From Plotosus lineatus (taxonomy: Eukaryota > Chordata > Actinopteri > Siluriformes > Plotosidae), in the NCBI GenBank assembly GCA_024760905.1, contig CM045734.1, positions 805,467 through 869,466 on the forward strand: a stretch of DNA of 64,000 nt, in the 5' to 3' direction. The position numbers were made by a program, and so were the translations under genes. Shown here piece after piece: positions 1 to 9,609 of the stretch (the stretch's first letter is position 1; each line of letters starts with the position of its first letter). Below the pieces are notes generated by a model. It did no database searches, was not told where the DNA came from, and was given only the letters and a program-made list of their open reading frames with translations.

Positions 1-21
1 ATATCAAGTACAGTATATATG

Positions 22-380
22 GTCAGTGATGGTCTAGTGGATAGGGCACAGGATCGCTGATCCAAAGGTTGGGGGTTCGAGTCCACACAGGGTTGTCACT
101 GCCCCCCCCCCCCCCGCCCCCCCCCTGTGCGGCTAACTGGGTTTTCAAAGGCGGGCCATGTCTGTCACTGTCTATGGTGAGAGGCATGTAAAAGAACCAT
201 TGCTGACTTTGGTAAAGAGGAGCTGCAAAGCTGTCAGCGTGTTTCTGTCCCTGCTAAAAAAAAAAAAGGGTTGTGACAGGAAGGGCATCCGATGTAAAAA
301 ACAAACCTATGCCAAATCAAATGTGCGAATCAGATGATTCGCTCTGGCGACTCCCAGGAAAAAGGGAGAGAGCTGAAAGA
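22..380 (+). mobile_element. tRNA-headed SINE with RTE-derived body (copy 1)
   Basis: A short non-coding retroposon. The head has tRNA-like Pol III boxes (A-box-like tggtctagtgg near 31, B-box-like ggttcgagtcc near 74). It is followed by a unique middle and a 3' part carrying caggaagggcatccg and gattcgctctggcgac, both shared with the RTE LINE at 54.8-57.9 kb. An 11-base direct repeat, atcaagtacag, lies at 3-13 and 388-398 and looks like the target-site duplication. A C-run and an A-run interrupt the body. Related copies are at 10.1, 23.0, 27.5 and 50.1 kb. Confidence 0.85.
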
Positions 381-631
381 AATAAAAATCAAGTACAGGA
401 TATTTAGAGTCAGTCCTGAGTTCAGGTGCATTCTGAATAGCTTTCCGCTATTGGTACCGCTCTTCTTTGCTGTTGTATGGCGGGTGCCAAACAGCGATTT
501 GGGTGCATTGCTGCCACCTGTTGGTCCGACATATTTATTAGTCAGACCTTTTAAGAACTGTGGCAAAAAAAAAAAACATTTACATTCTCTTCATCAAAAT
601 ATTAACACTCAGCTATGGACTCTTTTATTGG

Positions 632-705
632 GGCCGGTGGTGTAGTTGTTCGGGTTCTTGGCACATGATCAGGAGATGTGTGTTCGAATCCCAGTTAGAC
701 AAATT
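632..705 (+). repeat. Isolated tRNA-like SINE head
   Basis: A roughly 70-base segment has a promoter-like ggtggtgtagttg and a B-box-like gttcgaatccc. It resembles the first 70 bases of a tRNA-derived SINE but has no recognisable body behind it. It is not a tRNA gene, because no cloverleaf acceptor stem can be formed by eye. It is probably an old truncated SINE. Confidence 0.4.
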
Positions 706-835
706 TATGGACTCTTTTAGTACAATGACTGTTAAGTCAATATGGATATTTTCATTAGCTGCCATTTTATTTCCTGTAACCCCTACATCTGTCCATACAA
801 ATATTGTACACAGTCCCATCATCTGTATGTAGGGC

Positions 836-1185
836 CGCACGATGGTGTAGTGGTTAGCATGTCTGCCTCACAGCAGGAAGGTCCTGGGTTCAATTCCCAG
901 CTCGGGTGTTTCTGTGTGGGGCTTCCATGTTCTCCCCATGCTACGTGTGTTTCCTTCCACGGTCCAAAAACATGTACAGTGGGTTATTTGGCTGCCTAGG
1001 TGTGAATGGTTGTGTGAGTGTTGGCCCTGCGATGGCCTGGTGAGCTGTCCAGGGTGTCCCCTGCTCTCACCCAAAGTGGGCTGAGATGGGAGCCAGCCTC
1101 CCTGTGACACTAATTAGGATTATTAATTACATTTATAGGATTATTAAGATACAATTAATTTGTGGTTCAGAAAATGAATGAATAT
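836..1185 (+). mobile_element. V-SINE-like element
   Basis: A tRNA-derived SINE. The head contains gtgtagtggttagcatg and gggttcaattccc. The conserved central part follows (a stretch around 916-975 matching the vertebrate V-SINE core), then a tail with gctgtccagggtgtcccc and a 3' end in aattaggattattaa. The order head-core-tail is that of V-SINEs, whose tail is known to come from an L2-type LINE. It is diverged but nearly full length. Tail-only pieces recur near 4.9, 16.7 and 28.2 kb. Confidence 0.75.
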
Positions 1186-1757
1186 ATGTATGTATAGAGT
1201 ATGTGCTTAATTGCAGCTCTGCCAGCCCTGTCATTCTTTTCCAATCAAACATCTCATATTCAACCTTTTTTTGCACGTGTCAATGATTTTTTAACATGTA
1301 CAGCCCAAGTACAGTAACTCTTTCTTCAAACTCGATCTTTAAAATTTTGAGGCCTTTCACTCTCTATCAATTATTTTCCTTGTAAAAACACGACCTTTGT
1401 CTTTTCAACTAAAAACTTAAAACCCCATCTATTAGACCAGTCCTCTGTTTTTTTAATTTATCACCTGACTTTTTTCCACAGTAAATTCATTTATGTTTGA
1501 AAAGTGAACACCGGAAAAGTGCCACCTGAATCAGCCACATCTAACTTCTAACTTTCATATTTCTTCCATCTGCTTTAAACAGTTTGATTGTCACCGAAAT
1601 GTACTTGTTTCATTTTTTTTTTTTTCAACAAGTCTGAGATGAATGATTTCACCCCTTATTAGGATTTAATGAAAAAAGATAAAATCATTACTATGAAATT
1701 TAATTAAAGTCACGATGCAGCAAAAATTACTGTCGATGACAAGCGGAAATAAATGAC
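1186..1757. other. AT-rich stretch without a recognised gene
   Basis: No coding potential, tRNA or repeat family is recognised here. It precedes a splice-acceptor-like T-run and the BTG-like exon, so it may be the remains of that gene's intron. This is inference only. Confidence 0.4.
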
Positions 1758-1788
1758 TTGTTAAAGCATATTTCATTTTTTTTTTTAG

Positions 1789-2056
1789 AGCATTACGAGG
1801 ACCACTGGTTTCCTGATGTTCCGTTTCGAGGTTCAGGATATCGCTGTATCCGGATCAATCACAAGATGGAGCCGTTAGTACAGAAGGCTGTAATAGTGTC
1901 CTATCGTATAGGAGAGGGGGCGTCCATATGGGAACTATATCAATCCCAACCACTGCCAGAGACACAGCTGAAGCCTTTGGACAGCTGCAAAAAGACAGTG
2001 ACAATCAGAAACTCAACACCACCAGGATCCCTCATTGTGTGGCTGTCAGTAGTGGA
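1789..2056 (+). pseudogene. BTG1/BTG2-like (APRO domain) exon relic
   Basis: After a poly-T tract and AG (1787-1788), the frame reads HYEDHWFPDVPFRGSGYRC then IRINHKM, a clear match to the antiproliferative BTG/Tob domain. BTG1/2 proteins bind the CCR4-NOT deadenylase and slow cell growth. In the family about 30 residues lie between the INHKM block and VSYRIGE. Here the second block follows after only a few residues (PLVQKAVI), so box B including the WVDPYE region is deleted. The C-terminal part is weak, and the frame runs into a Tc1 terminal repeat near 2062. The exon begins at the same splice position as BTG1/2 exon 2, which points to a copied genomic segment and not a processed pseudogene. 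No first exon is seen upstream. Confidence 0.75.
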
Positions 2057-2061
2057 TGTCT

Positions 2062-2108
2062 ACATTACAGAAAATAATGAACTTTAGCACAATATGCTAA
2101 TTTTTTGC
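2062..2108 (+). repeat. Solo Tc1 3' terminal-repeat fragment
   Basis: The bases from tacattacagaaaataatg to gctaattttttg match the right end of the Tc1 element at 4500-4555. No transposase accompanies it. It is the left border of a nest containing the acidic coding segment. Confidence 0.75.
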
Positions 2109-2109
2109 T

Positions 2110-2250
2110 GAGACTCTGCCCTCAGCATCATCATCTTCATCGATATCCTGCTCAGCAGATAAAATCATATCATCTTCACAAACACCAGTCATAACACTTT
2201 TATTAACAGATGCCTCTTCTTCATCAACATCAAAATCAAAATCTTCATCA
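2110..2250 (-). pseudogene. Acidic coding segment, copy A (unidentified)
   Basis: On the minus strand an open frame reads an acidic sequence containing DEDFDFDVDEEE, then SVNKSVMTGVCEDD and LSAEQDIDEDDDAEGR. A second copy at 2833-2968 preserves the same frame and differs by one whole codon (DEEE against DEE) and a few substitutions. This is what a protein-coding origin would leave. The family is not recognised. It could be the acidic tail of a transposase or a captured host exon. It lies between Tc1 ends. Confidence 0.5.
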
Positions 2251-2304
2251 AGACAGCTGGCATCATCATCATCAGTTTATACAGGTCCTTCTCAATTTCT
2301 CAAA

Positions 2305-2640
2305 AGGGCTGGGTTGAGTTAAGGTTTGGGGTTAGGGTTTAAGCTTCGGAATCAGAGGTTAGGAAAGTCGATTGACCAACCTAAGAACCAGGGTTCCTGG
2401 TGTGAACTGGTGTGCCCTGTTGTTCACAGTCCTTCGCACACTGTTCAGATCACCTCAAGGACCAGCAGTCCGGGCACCGAGCTGCCCTTCAGATGTGGGT
2501 TGGGGTAAATACGATTTAAATTTTTAATGGGAAGAAGTAAATTATATTTTGGGTCACTAGAGGGAGGCAGTGAAGGATGATCGTCTAGGACCGACAGAGA
2601 TTCAGTTAGGGCCAAGGAGGAGATGGGGGATGGAGTCAGG
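2305..2640 (-). mobile_element. PLE terminal-repeat (pLTR) fragment
   Basis: This block, with ggggttagggtttaag near 2330 and the segment around 2455-2560, matches 6205-6475 in the same orientation and 19260-19600 and 21760-22060 in the opposite orientation. In the last two places it follows, or flanks, Penelope-like sequence, so I read it as the PLE terminal repeat. It is inserted between pieces of Tc1 end sequence. Confidence 0.6.
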
Positions 2641-2683
2641 TTAATGAACTTAATCACAATATGCTAATTTTTTAGAAGGACTG

Positions 2684-2685
<2 letters not shown>

Positions 2686-2770
<85 letters not shown>
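2686..2770. repeat. (TA)n microsatellite
   Basis: About 85 bases of pure alternating T and A directly abut a Tc1 end fragment (2643-2685). The TA run may have expanded from the TA target duplication of the transposon. Confidence 0.95.
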
Positions 2771-2774
<4 letters not shown>

Positions 2775-2832
2775 TAAAAATAAAGATAACCATATAACAA
2801 AGCTCTCTGATCTCTTTATACAAGTAAGCTTC

Positions 2833-2968
2833 ATCAACTCTGCCCTCAGCATCATCATCTTCAACTATATCCTGCTCAGCAGATAAAATCACATCATCTT
2901 CACAAACACCAGTCATAACACTTTTATTAACAGATGCCTCTTCATCAACATCAAAATCAAAATCTTCA
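2833..2968 (-). pseudogene. Acidic coding segment, copy B (unidentified)
   Basis: Second copy of the segment at 2110-2250, open on the minus strand and continuing downstream through DEAYLYKEIREL before entering the TA repeat. The shared part is nearly identical, with one in-frame codon missing. It is followed on the plus strand by a 40-base segment (2994-3035) that is the reverse complement of 2248-2290. The two halves of the nest are therefore partly inverted with respect to each other. Confidence 0.5.
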
Positions 2969-3045
2969 TCACAATATGCTAATTTTTTTTAGAAGGACCT
3001 GTATAAACTGATGATGATGATGATGCCAGCTGTGTTGATGAAGTT

Positions 3046-4559
3046 CATTATTTTCTGTAATGTACTGATAAAAATTAAACTTTTATATATTTTAAATTCA
3101 TTGCACACCAACTGAAATATTTCAGGTCTTTTATTGTTTTAATCCTGATGATTTTGGCATACAGCTCATGAAAACCCAAAATTCCTATCTCAAAAAATTA
3201 GCATATCATGTTCAGGTAGTCTAAACGAGCTATTAACCTAATCATCTGAATCAACCAATTAACTCTAAACACCTGCAAAAGATTCCTGAGGCTTTTAAAA
3301 ACTCCCAGCCTGGTTCATTACTCAAAACCGCAATCATGGGTAAGACTGCCGACCGGACTGCTGTCCAGAAGGCCATCATTGACACCCTCAAGCAAGAGGG
3401 TAAGACACAGAAAGAAATCTCTAAGTGAATAGGCTGTTCCCAGAGTGCTGTATCAAGCCACCTCAGTGGCACGTCTGTGGGAAGGAAAAAGTGTGGCAGG
3501 AAACACTGCACAACCAGAAGAGGTGACCAGACCCTGAGGAAGATTGTGGAGAAGGGCCGATTCCAGACCTTGGGGGACCTGTGGAAGCAGTGGACTCGGC
3601 TACAGGGGCCGCATTCCCCAGGTCAAGCCACTTTTGAACCAGAAACAGCGGCAGAAGCGCCTGACCTGGGCTACAGAGAAGCAGCACTGGACTGTTGCTC
3701 AGTGGTCCAAAGTACTTTTTTCGGATGAAAGCAAATTTTGCATGTCATTCAGAAATCAGGGTGCCGAGGTCTGGAGGAAGACTGGGGAGAAGGAAATGCC
3801 AAAATGCCTGAAGTCCAGTGTCAAGTACCCACAGTCAGTGATGGTCTGGGGTGCCATGTCAGCTGCTGGTGTTGGTCCACTGTGTTTTATCAAGGGCAGG
3901 GTCAATGCAGCTAGCTATCAGGAGATTTTGGAGCACTTCATGCTTCCATCTGCTGAAAAGCTTTATGGAGATGAAGATTTCATTTTTCAGCACGACCTGG
4001 CACCTGCTCACAGTGCCAAAACCACTGCTAAATGGTTTACTGACCATGGTATTACTGTGCTCAATTGGCCTGCCAACTCTCCTGACCTGAAGCCCATAGA
4101 GAATCTGTGGGATATTGTGAAGAGAACGTTGAGACACACCAGACCCAACACTGTTGATGAGCTTAAGGCCGCTATCGAAGCATCCTGGGCCTCCATAACA
4201 CCTCAGCAGTGCCACAGGCTGATTGCCTCCATGCCACGCCGCATTGAAGCAGTCATTTCTGAAAAAGGATTCCCGACCAAGTATTGAGTGCATAACTGAA
4301 CATAATTATTTGAAGGTTGACTTTTTTGTATAAAAAACACTTTTTTTATTGATCGGATGAAATATGCTAATCTTTTGAGATAGGAATTTTTGGTTTTTCT
4401 TTACTTTTTTGCCAAAATTATCAATATTAAAACAATAAAAGGCTTGAACTACTTCAGTTGTGTGTAATGAATCTATAATATATGAAAGTTTAATGTTTAT
4501 CAGTACATTACAGAAAATAATGAACTTTATCACAATCTGCTAATTTTTTGAGAAGGACT
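3046..4559 (+). mobile_element. Tc1/mariner (Tc1-like) element, damaged
   Basis: The transposase region is bracketed by inverted repeats. The inner left repeat around 3180-3215 (tcaaaaaattagcatat) mirrors the right one near 4360-4390, and the outer right end closes at gagaaggact (4550-4559). The outer left end is broken by the acidic-segment nest, so the element cannot be excised as a unit. The inner-plus-outer repeat pattern is the IR/DR arrangement known from fish Tc1 elements. Confidence 0.9.
3336..4287 (+). pseudogene. Tc1 transposase pseudogene
   Basis: Encodes the cut-and-paste transposase of the surrounding element. The N-terminal paired-like DNA-binding part starts MGKTADRTAVQKAII. 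A TGA at 3426 interrupts it. Near 3600 about 45 bases are missing and the frame shifts by one. The catalytic half (3604-4287) is open and shows DESKF, the DLAPAHSAKTT block and the final SPDLKPIENLWD, which carry the DDE-type acidic residues. It ends in FPTKY at the usual C-terminus. Two lesions make it inactive. Confidence 0.9.
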
Positions 4560-4884
4560 AGTATTTGGTGTGAACATATGTATATGCACACGCACCTTTC
4601 TGTCGGTGTCTTATTCACTCTGTCTGGACTGATTTCTTTAATACCATTCATGATTTCAATGTTTGATTGATCAATAAGGATTTGTGAAAACAGACACGTT
4701 TAACTTGTAATTTCACATGCACGCCCCTGTCAATGTATTCTATCTGGAATAACACGTGTTGTGAATGATCCGCCAGGTTTCACGTGTAAGTAGTGTAATT
4801 TTTCTGTGAGTTTTTATACGCCAGGAAATCTGTGCTCTCTGATCCCTCTGTTCATACTGTATGGTTCAATATGGTTCAGTGTAG

Positions 4885-5000
4885 TTTACTATACATTCAT
4901 TCATTTCCTGAACCGCTTAATCAGGGTCAACGGGAGGCCGGTGCCCATCTCAGCTGACTCTGGTCGAGGGCAGAGTACACCCTGGACAGTTCGTCAGGCC
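4885..5000 (-). repeat. V-SINE tail fragment
   Basis: The minus strand carries the tail of a V-SINE: the 3' end ggttcaggaaatgaatgaatg is seen as its complement at 4892-4912, with the gctgagatgggcac block beside it. Head and core are absent. Confidence 0.55.
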
Positions 5001-5004
5001 GTCA

Positions 5005-5098
5005 AAGGGCAGAAAGACAATGACAGCTATGCAGCTACTCTGGATGAAAGTCAGCAATGGTTCTTTTATATGTCTCTCAGTATAGACAAACTAAATGA
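5005..5098 (-). repeat. RTE-type SINE internal fragment
   Basis: Bases around 5035-5090 (gaaagtcagcaatggttc) match the middle of the minus-strand SINE at 27.67-27.72 kb. Neither the tRNA head nor the LINE-derived tail is present. Confidence 0.6.
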
Positions 5099-5139
5099 GT
5101 AGCTTTTATCTGGTCTCCTGAAACTGAGCCTGCCTTGTA

Positions 5140-6060
5140 AGAATTAAAGGGGATGTTTACCCAAGCTCCTATCCTTACCATATCTGATTCTTCTTTTCCT
5201 TTACTTGTTGAGGTAGATGCGTCTGATGTGGCAGTCGGTGTAGTTCTCTCCCAGTGTCTGTCAGATGGCAAGCTTCACCTGTGTTCATTCTTCTCTGCTC
5301 ATTTCTCTCCAGCTGAAATAAATTATGATGAGGGATCTGGATATAAGACGGACTGGAGGAGGGGCTTCATTAGATCGAGGTGTTCAACGTTATTTTATGG
5401 TGTGGAGGAACCACAAAAACCTGGAGTATGTACAGAAGGCCAAGTATCTGAATCCCAGACAAGCAAGGTGTGCTCTGTTTTTCATTGTTTTGATTTTGTA
5501 CTGTCTTACCTCCCTGGTACTCTGAACCAGAAGCCAGATGCCTTGTCTCGACTGTTTCAGGAGGAGGTGAGTGGAAGTGCTCCAGAATCCATCCTACCAG
5601 ACCCTGGGATTGTGGCTCCTGTTTGCTGGGGAATCGAGATGGTGCTGCGGCAAGCCCAACAGAGGAAGCCGGATCCTGGTAATAGGCTTCCAAATAAACT
5701 CTTTGTTCTCACTTCTGCGCATTCCAAACTTCTCAAATGGGGACGTTCTTTATGTCTGATGAACCGTCCAGATACAGGCAGAACATTGAAATTTATTTAA
5801 AGATTCTAGTGGAAAGAAATGAGTGCTGATGTGAAGTCTTTTGTCATGACGTGCCTAGTTTGTGCACAGAATAAATCCCCCCACATCACCCCACAGAGTC
5901 TCCTCCAGCCCGCACCTCTACCCAAGCGACCTTGGTCACACAGTTCTTTGATTTCAATACAGGCTTGCCCCCGTCTCACGGAGACAGTTATTTTGGTGAT
6001 GAGGGCCGGGTTTTCTAAAGCCTGCTCTTTTATTCCCTTACCCAAACTTCCCTGTGCGAA
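5140..6060 (+). pseudogene. Ty3/Gypsy pol remnant (RNase H to integrase N-terminus)
   Basis: The frame starting near 5150 reads PLLVEVDASDVAVGVVLSQ, the start of the Gypsy RNase H domain. After a frame change the tether region shows DALSRLF (about 5540). A later frame gives the integrase zinc-binding region with CLVCAQNKS (about 5850) and PLPKRPWSH. The order RNase H, chromodomain-less tether, integrase H2C2 is that of Gypsy elements. At least two frame changes and missing residues in the RNase H core make it non-functional. No LTRs, gag, protease or reverse transcriptase are visible. Confidence 0.85.
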
Positions 6061-6149
6061 TAAAACTGCTGAAGTTATGAACGTGTTTTCAGGGTTTTCT
6101 GTATATAGGCTCTCTGTCGCCCTCTCTGCCTCTCTCGGGCTACCAATCA

Positions 6150-6650
6150 GAGATTAAGTTAGGGCCAAGGAGGAGATGGGGGATAGTCAGGTTGGGATTA
6201 GGTTAGGGCTGGGTTGAGTTAAGGTTTGGGGTTAGGGTTTAAGATTAGGAATTAGATGTTAGAAAACTCGATTGACCAACCTAAGAACCAAGGTTCCTGG
6301 TGTGAACCGGTGAGCCTTGTTGTTCACAGTCCTTCCCACGCCGTTCAGATCACCTCAGGGACCAGCAGTCCGGGCACCGAGCTGCCCTTCAGATGTGGGT
6401 TAGGGTAAATACGATTTTAATTTTTAATGGGGAGAAGTAAATTATATTTTGGGCCACTAGAGGGAGGACAAACAAACTGGATTCAGTTAGGGCCTAGGAG
6501 GGGATGGGAGATGGAGTCAGGTTGGGGTTAGATTAGGTTGGGGTTAGGATGAGGATTAGGGGTTGGGATAAGACTAGTGGTTATTTTAGGGATAGGGATA
6601 GGGTATGTGTTTGGAGTTAGGGCTTCCTGTGTGAAGAATTAGGTTTTTTT
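6150..6650 (-). mobile_element. PLE pLTR-like block, copy A
   Basis: Minus-strand orientation. This block lies directly after the GIY-YIG end of the PLE at 6765-9605 and matches 19215-19690, which lies directly after the GIY-YIG end of the second PLE. It has an irregular GGTTAGGG-rich composition and a conserved segment around 6345-6475. The repeated position behind the endonuclease identifies it as the 3' terminal repeat. No protein is encoded. Confidence 0.65.
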
Positions 6651-6764
6651 TTTTTTTTTAGGTGGAGACCAACTTGGGTCTTTCATTAAGTCCTGTAGGG
6701 TATGTTGTCTCCCCCCCTCCCCTTTTTTCAAAAAAATATCCATTCACTTTCTTTTTTCTCTCCC

Positions 6765-7249
6765 CAGGTCCATGAAGGATCGGCCTGTAGACCTGTTACG
6801 GATATTGTTCTCAATCCATGTGAGGTAAAATGCTTGTAGATTTGTCGATTTTAATGTTTCGGTTGGGTGAGATTGTGTCTGTGTTGGTTCATTCTAGTTG
6901 CAATGGTATTACGTGTTTCCCCCACCTATTGCAATCCACAGACTGTACAGGTTATCACAGGGACAATTTTTTTTTAATTTATTTTTATCAGGACTTAAAT
7001 AGGAGTCTATTCTCATCACTTGTTTTGTGGTTTTTATAAGTTTGAAAGATTTATATTCAGAACATATTTTATTTTTCTTGGGGGGGGGCACTTGGTCTCA
7101 ATCCAGTGTGTATCAGCATGTCCCCCAGGTTTTAATATCTTTTGTAGGCCGAGATGACCCTGTAACCCCTAAGTGTTTCTGTTCCTGATATGTGTAGTTG
7201 GTAATTGTGTTTTAATCCTCTGCTGTAATTTGGTGTGTGGTATAGCATA
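6765..7249 (-). pseudogene. PLE GIY-YIG endonuclease part
   Basis: On the minus strand a CxxC-type stretch reads TCTVCGLQ, a stop in place of Y, then VGETRNTIATRMNQHRH, the GIY-YIG nuclease signature of Penelope-like elements. This domain nicks DNA to prime reverse transcription. The preceding linker (7115-7249 read backwards) is degenerate. It is the C-terminal continuation of the reverse transcriptase at 8990-9600, separated from it by the Tigger insertion. Confidence 0.85.
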
Positions 7250-7589
7250 CAGTAGGCCCTCGACATTCGCGGGGGTTCGTTTCCGAGCCCTCACGCGAAT
7301 CGAGATAATCCGCGAGTTCTGAACCCCGAAGTAAAGCCCCATGTATTACATCACATGCGCGAATGAGCAGCTGTAAGTAAAATGCTATGTATGTATCTAC
7401 AGGCGCTAAAATACGCTTCTTAAACACATTCTATAGACAGTCTTACTCATTAATGCAGTATTAATGGAGTACAATATAGTCATGATTAAGAAAAACTTTT
7501 CCATTTTTACTCTCATTTTTATTGATAAAATATAAACATTATACAGCATATACTGTTGTAAAGCACTCGTTTTAAAGTCTTTTTTAATT

Positions 7590-8625
7590 ATTATTCCAGT
7601 ACAGTACATCCGTTAATTCTGAGAATGTTTGTGTGTGAGATTTTATGTTCTGTAGCATGTTTAACAAATGATACCAAAAAGGATAAACTTTGTGCCACTT
7701 CAATGTAAAAGGACATGAAGTGTAATAAAGTTTATCCTTTAAACTTTGTTTTGCACAATGCTCGTCTATGATCGGTCGACCCTACTACAGCTATGAGCAG
7801 CTTCAGCTTCGGGCAACTAAGCACGCAACAACTTCTATCGTGAGCTGCTATGGGAGCTCCATGCTAGCGGTTACCGGCTAAGCCCAGGCGGAGTTCTCAG
7901 AGGCTTGGTTAGCACTTCCGGCAATACTACTTGAAAATGTTCAGTCCCTGCAAAACAAAATGAACGAGCTTCATGCTCAGATTGCAGCGTAGAGGGATCT
8001 ACAGGACTGTGTTTCTGTGAAACATGGCTCGAGGAGAGTACACCCGATGAGGCAATTGCTCCAGCCGGCTACACGGCCTTCATCCCCTGCTATCCCAAGC
8101 ACTGGAGCCGTCGTTCGGCCCCTTCCCGCCTGGGTTTCTTGTCCGCTGGGGTGCGGTTCACATTGAGCTGCCTACCATAGCATCCTGGCTAACAAGCCCA
8201 GTTGAACATGCTTAGTTATACACGCCCGAAGGTACTCCGATCTTATAGCTGTATATTGCAAAACATGAACAAATAAAACAAATTAAAACCAACCATAGCA
8301 TGTTAGCTCCGCTAATAGCATGTTAGCTCTGCTTAGTTATTCACACCCGAAGATACTCCAATCTCATAGCTGTACGTAGTGGAGTCAACCAGTCATAGTG
8401 CAAAACATGAACAAACAAAAATTAAAACTAACAAAAACAATTTGACTCCGAGAACTCCGCAACGTCGCCCTCTGGGCAGCGCCGTCTTGAAGATGTCACT
8501 CCAAGTTCAGTGTAAAAGGACATGAAGCGTAATAAAGTTTATCCTTTTGGTATCATTTGTTAAACATGCTACAGAACATAAAATCTCACGCATAAACATA
8601 GGTACTGCACTGGAATAATAATTTA
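7590..8625. repeat. Internal inverted repeat pair inside the Tigger element
   Basis: The left arm (7590-7690, containing gtttaacaaatgatacc) and the right arm (8536-8625, containing ggtatcatttgttaaac) are reverse complements over about 90 bases. The enclosed segment includes LINE-like sequence, and ataaagtttatccttt appears near both arms. The pair could be the ends of a second transposon or a fold-back rearrangement. Confidence 0.75.
7930..8110 (+). pseudogene. LINE endonuclease N-terminal fragment
   Basis: With one frame change the segment reads ENVQSLQNKMNELHAQI and then a C-rich stretch with ESTPDEAIAPAGY. It resembles the beginning of the APE endonuclease of L2/CR1-type LINEs (NVRSLxNKMDEL). 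It lies inside the Tigger element interior. The evidence is one short motif. Confidence 0.5.
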
Positions 8626-8945
8626 AAAAAAAAAAAAAAAACACAACAGTTCAGAGAAAACCATCGTTTCTCAGGAGAAAGTCTGATTTCTTCAGAAGAG
8701 ACATCCAGCGTTTTCTATCGCTTAGCCAGAGAAGACGCACAGCGTTTGAGTGGTATCATGGAGCTTAACTGGTAATTAAAACACACAAAAAGAGGCTTGG
8801 CATTGACAACTTGTGCGCGAATGAGGAAAAAGGGGCGGGACATCAGCTCAACCAATCTGGAGAAAGGAGGATAGCCATTGGCTGAATTTGAATCACGTGC
8901 CGGTTGCTCGGCAGTCAGTAAATACGTGTAGTCAAGGGCCCACTG

Positions 8946-9605
8946 TACGTTGTAATGAATGGCAAAATTGTTGTTTGTTTTTTTTCCCTGAATGTCTTTA
9001 GGATCTGTCTCAGGAAGGACCTGGAGTACCCTCTAGGCTTCAAGGCCCTGACTAGGATGCCTGTAGCTACCCAAAAGTTCTTGTGAGCAGATCCTGCTGA
9101 ACGGAATTAGTTGAGATTTTATTAAACCTCTGAATGCATGTTTGGGATGCAACTTTTTTTTTTTTTTTTTTAATAATTGGTAGGTGTCCGTTTCTTTAAA
9201 ATACACCTTTGTGTCTAACCTGTGGGTTTTGTTAAATTCAGGGCCTTTAAAAGTTATGTGCAGAAAATTTACTGTATTCCAATCCTTAGTGTATTTAATT
9301 TATGAATGGATGATGTGTGTGTTTAAAAGATTAATAAATTCCTGGAATGTCTCCTCGGAGTCTCCCCAAACTCCCCATATGTGGTCCAGAAATCTGCAAT
9401 ATTGCAGGGCTTTGTTGGGACCGGTCGCTCAGACCGTTTCCTCCCAATCTGCCATGTAAATATTGGCATAAGAAGGGGTGAACTTTTTGCCCATTGCTGT
9501 GCCTTTGACCTGTAAACAGTACCTGCCATTAAATTCAAAATCATTCCGTTATAAATTATTCTCCAGAAGTCGGAGAATATGGTCATCTGGTCTCCTTCCG
9601 TCTGG
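8946..9605 (-). pseudogene. PLE reverse transcriptase part
   Basis: Minus-strand frame: from about 9586 it gives an FNGRY-like start, LQVKGTAMGKKF, NIYMADWEE and FLDHIWGVWGD. These are reverse transcriptase motifs of the Penelope/Neptune group, with the catalytic YxDD region read as FLDHIWG, a change from the DD pair. Farther on come RLDTKVYFKETDTYQL and FRGLIKSQLIRFSRIC, typical of the region between RT and GIY-YIG. Stops and an A-run (9151-9170) break the frame. The N-terminus is cut off at 9605, where the Crypton begins. Confidence 0.85.
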
Positions 9606-9609
9606 GTTT

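Larger units (their letters stand above)
7250..8945. mobile_element. Tigger/pogo-type non-autonomous element
   Basis: It starts cagtaggccctcgac and ends with the complement of cagtgggcccttgac, flanked on both sides by TA (7248-7249 and 8946-8947), the usual target of pogo/Tigger elements. It splits a PLE gene cleanly, since RT lies on one side and GIY-YIG on the other. No transposase frame is present. Inside is a second, longer inverted repeat (7590-7690 against 8536-8625) and a directly repeated segment near 8200-8420, so the interior is composite. Confidence 0.8.

Noticed and set aside
22..95. SINE heads as functional tRNA genes (also at 836, 22979 and 27790)
   Set aside because: They keep A and B boxes but cannot pair an acceptor stem, and they continue into SINE bodies.
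2650..2916. Ile-Tyr repeat protein
   Set aside because: It is a translation of the (TA)n microsatellite joined to the acidic segment.
3859..4293. Minus frame antisense to Tc1
   Set aside because: It is the complement of the open transposase region and matches the known antisense shadow of Tc1 copies.
6205..6640. Telomere-like GGTTAGGG sequence
   Set aside because: The repeats are irregular and part of a dispersed block tied to the PLE; it is not a telomeric array.
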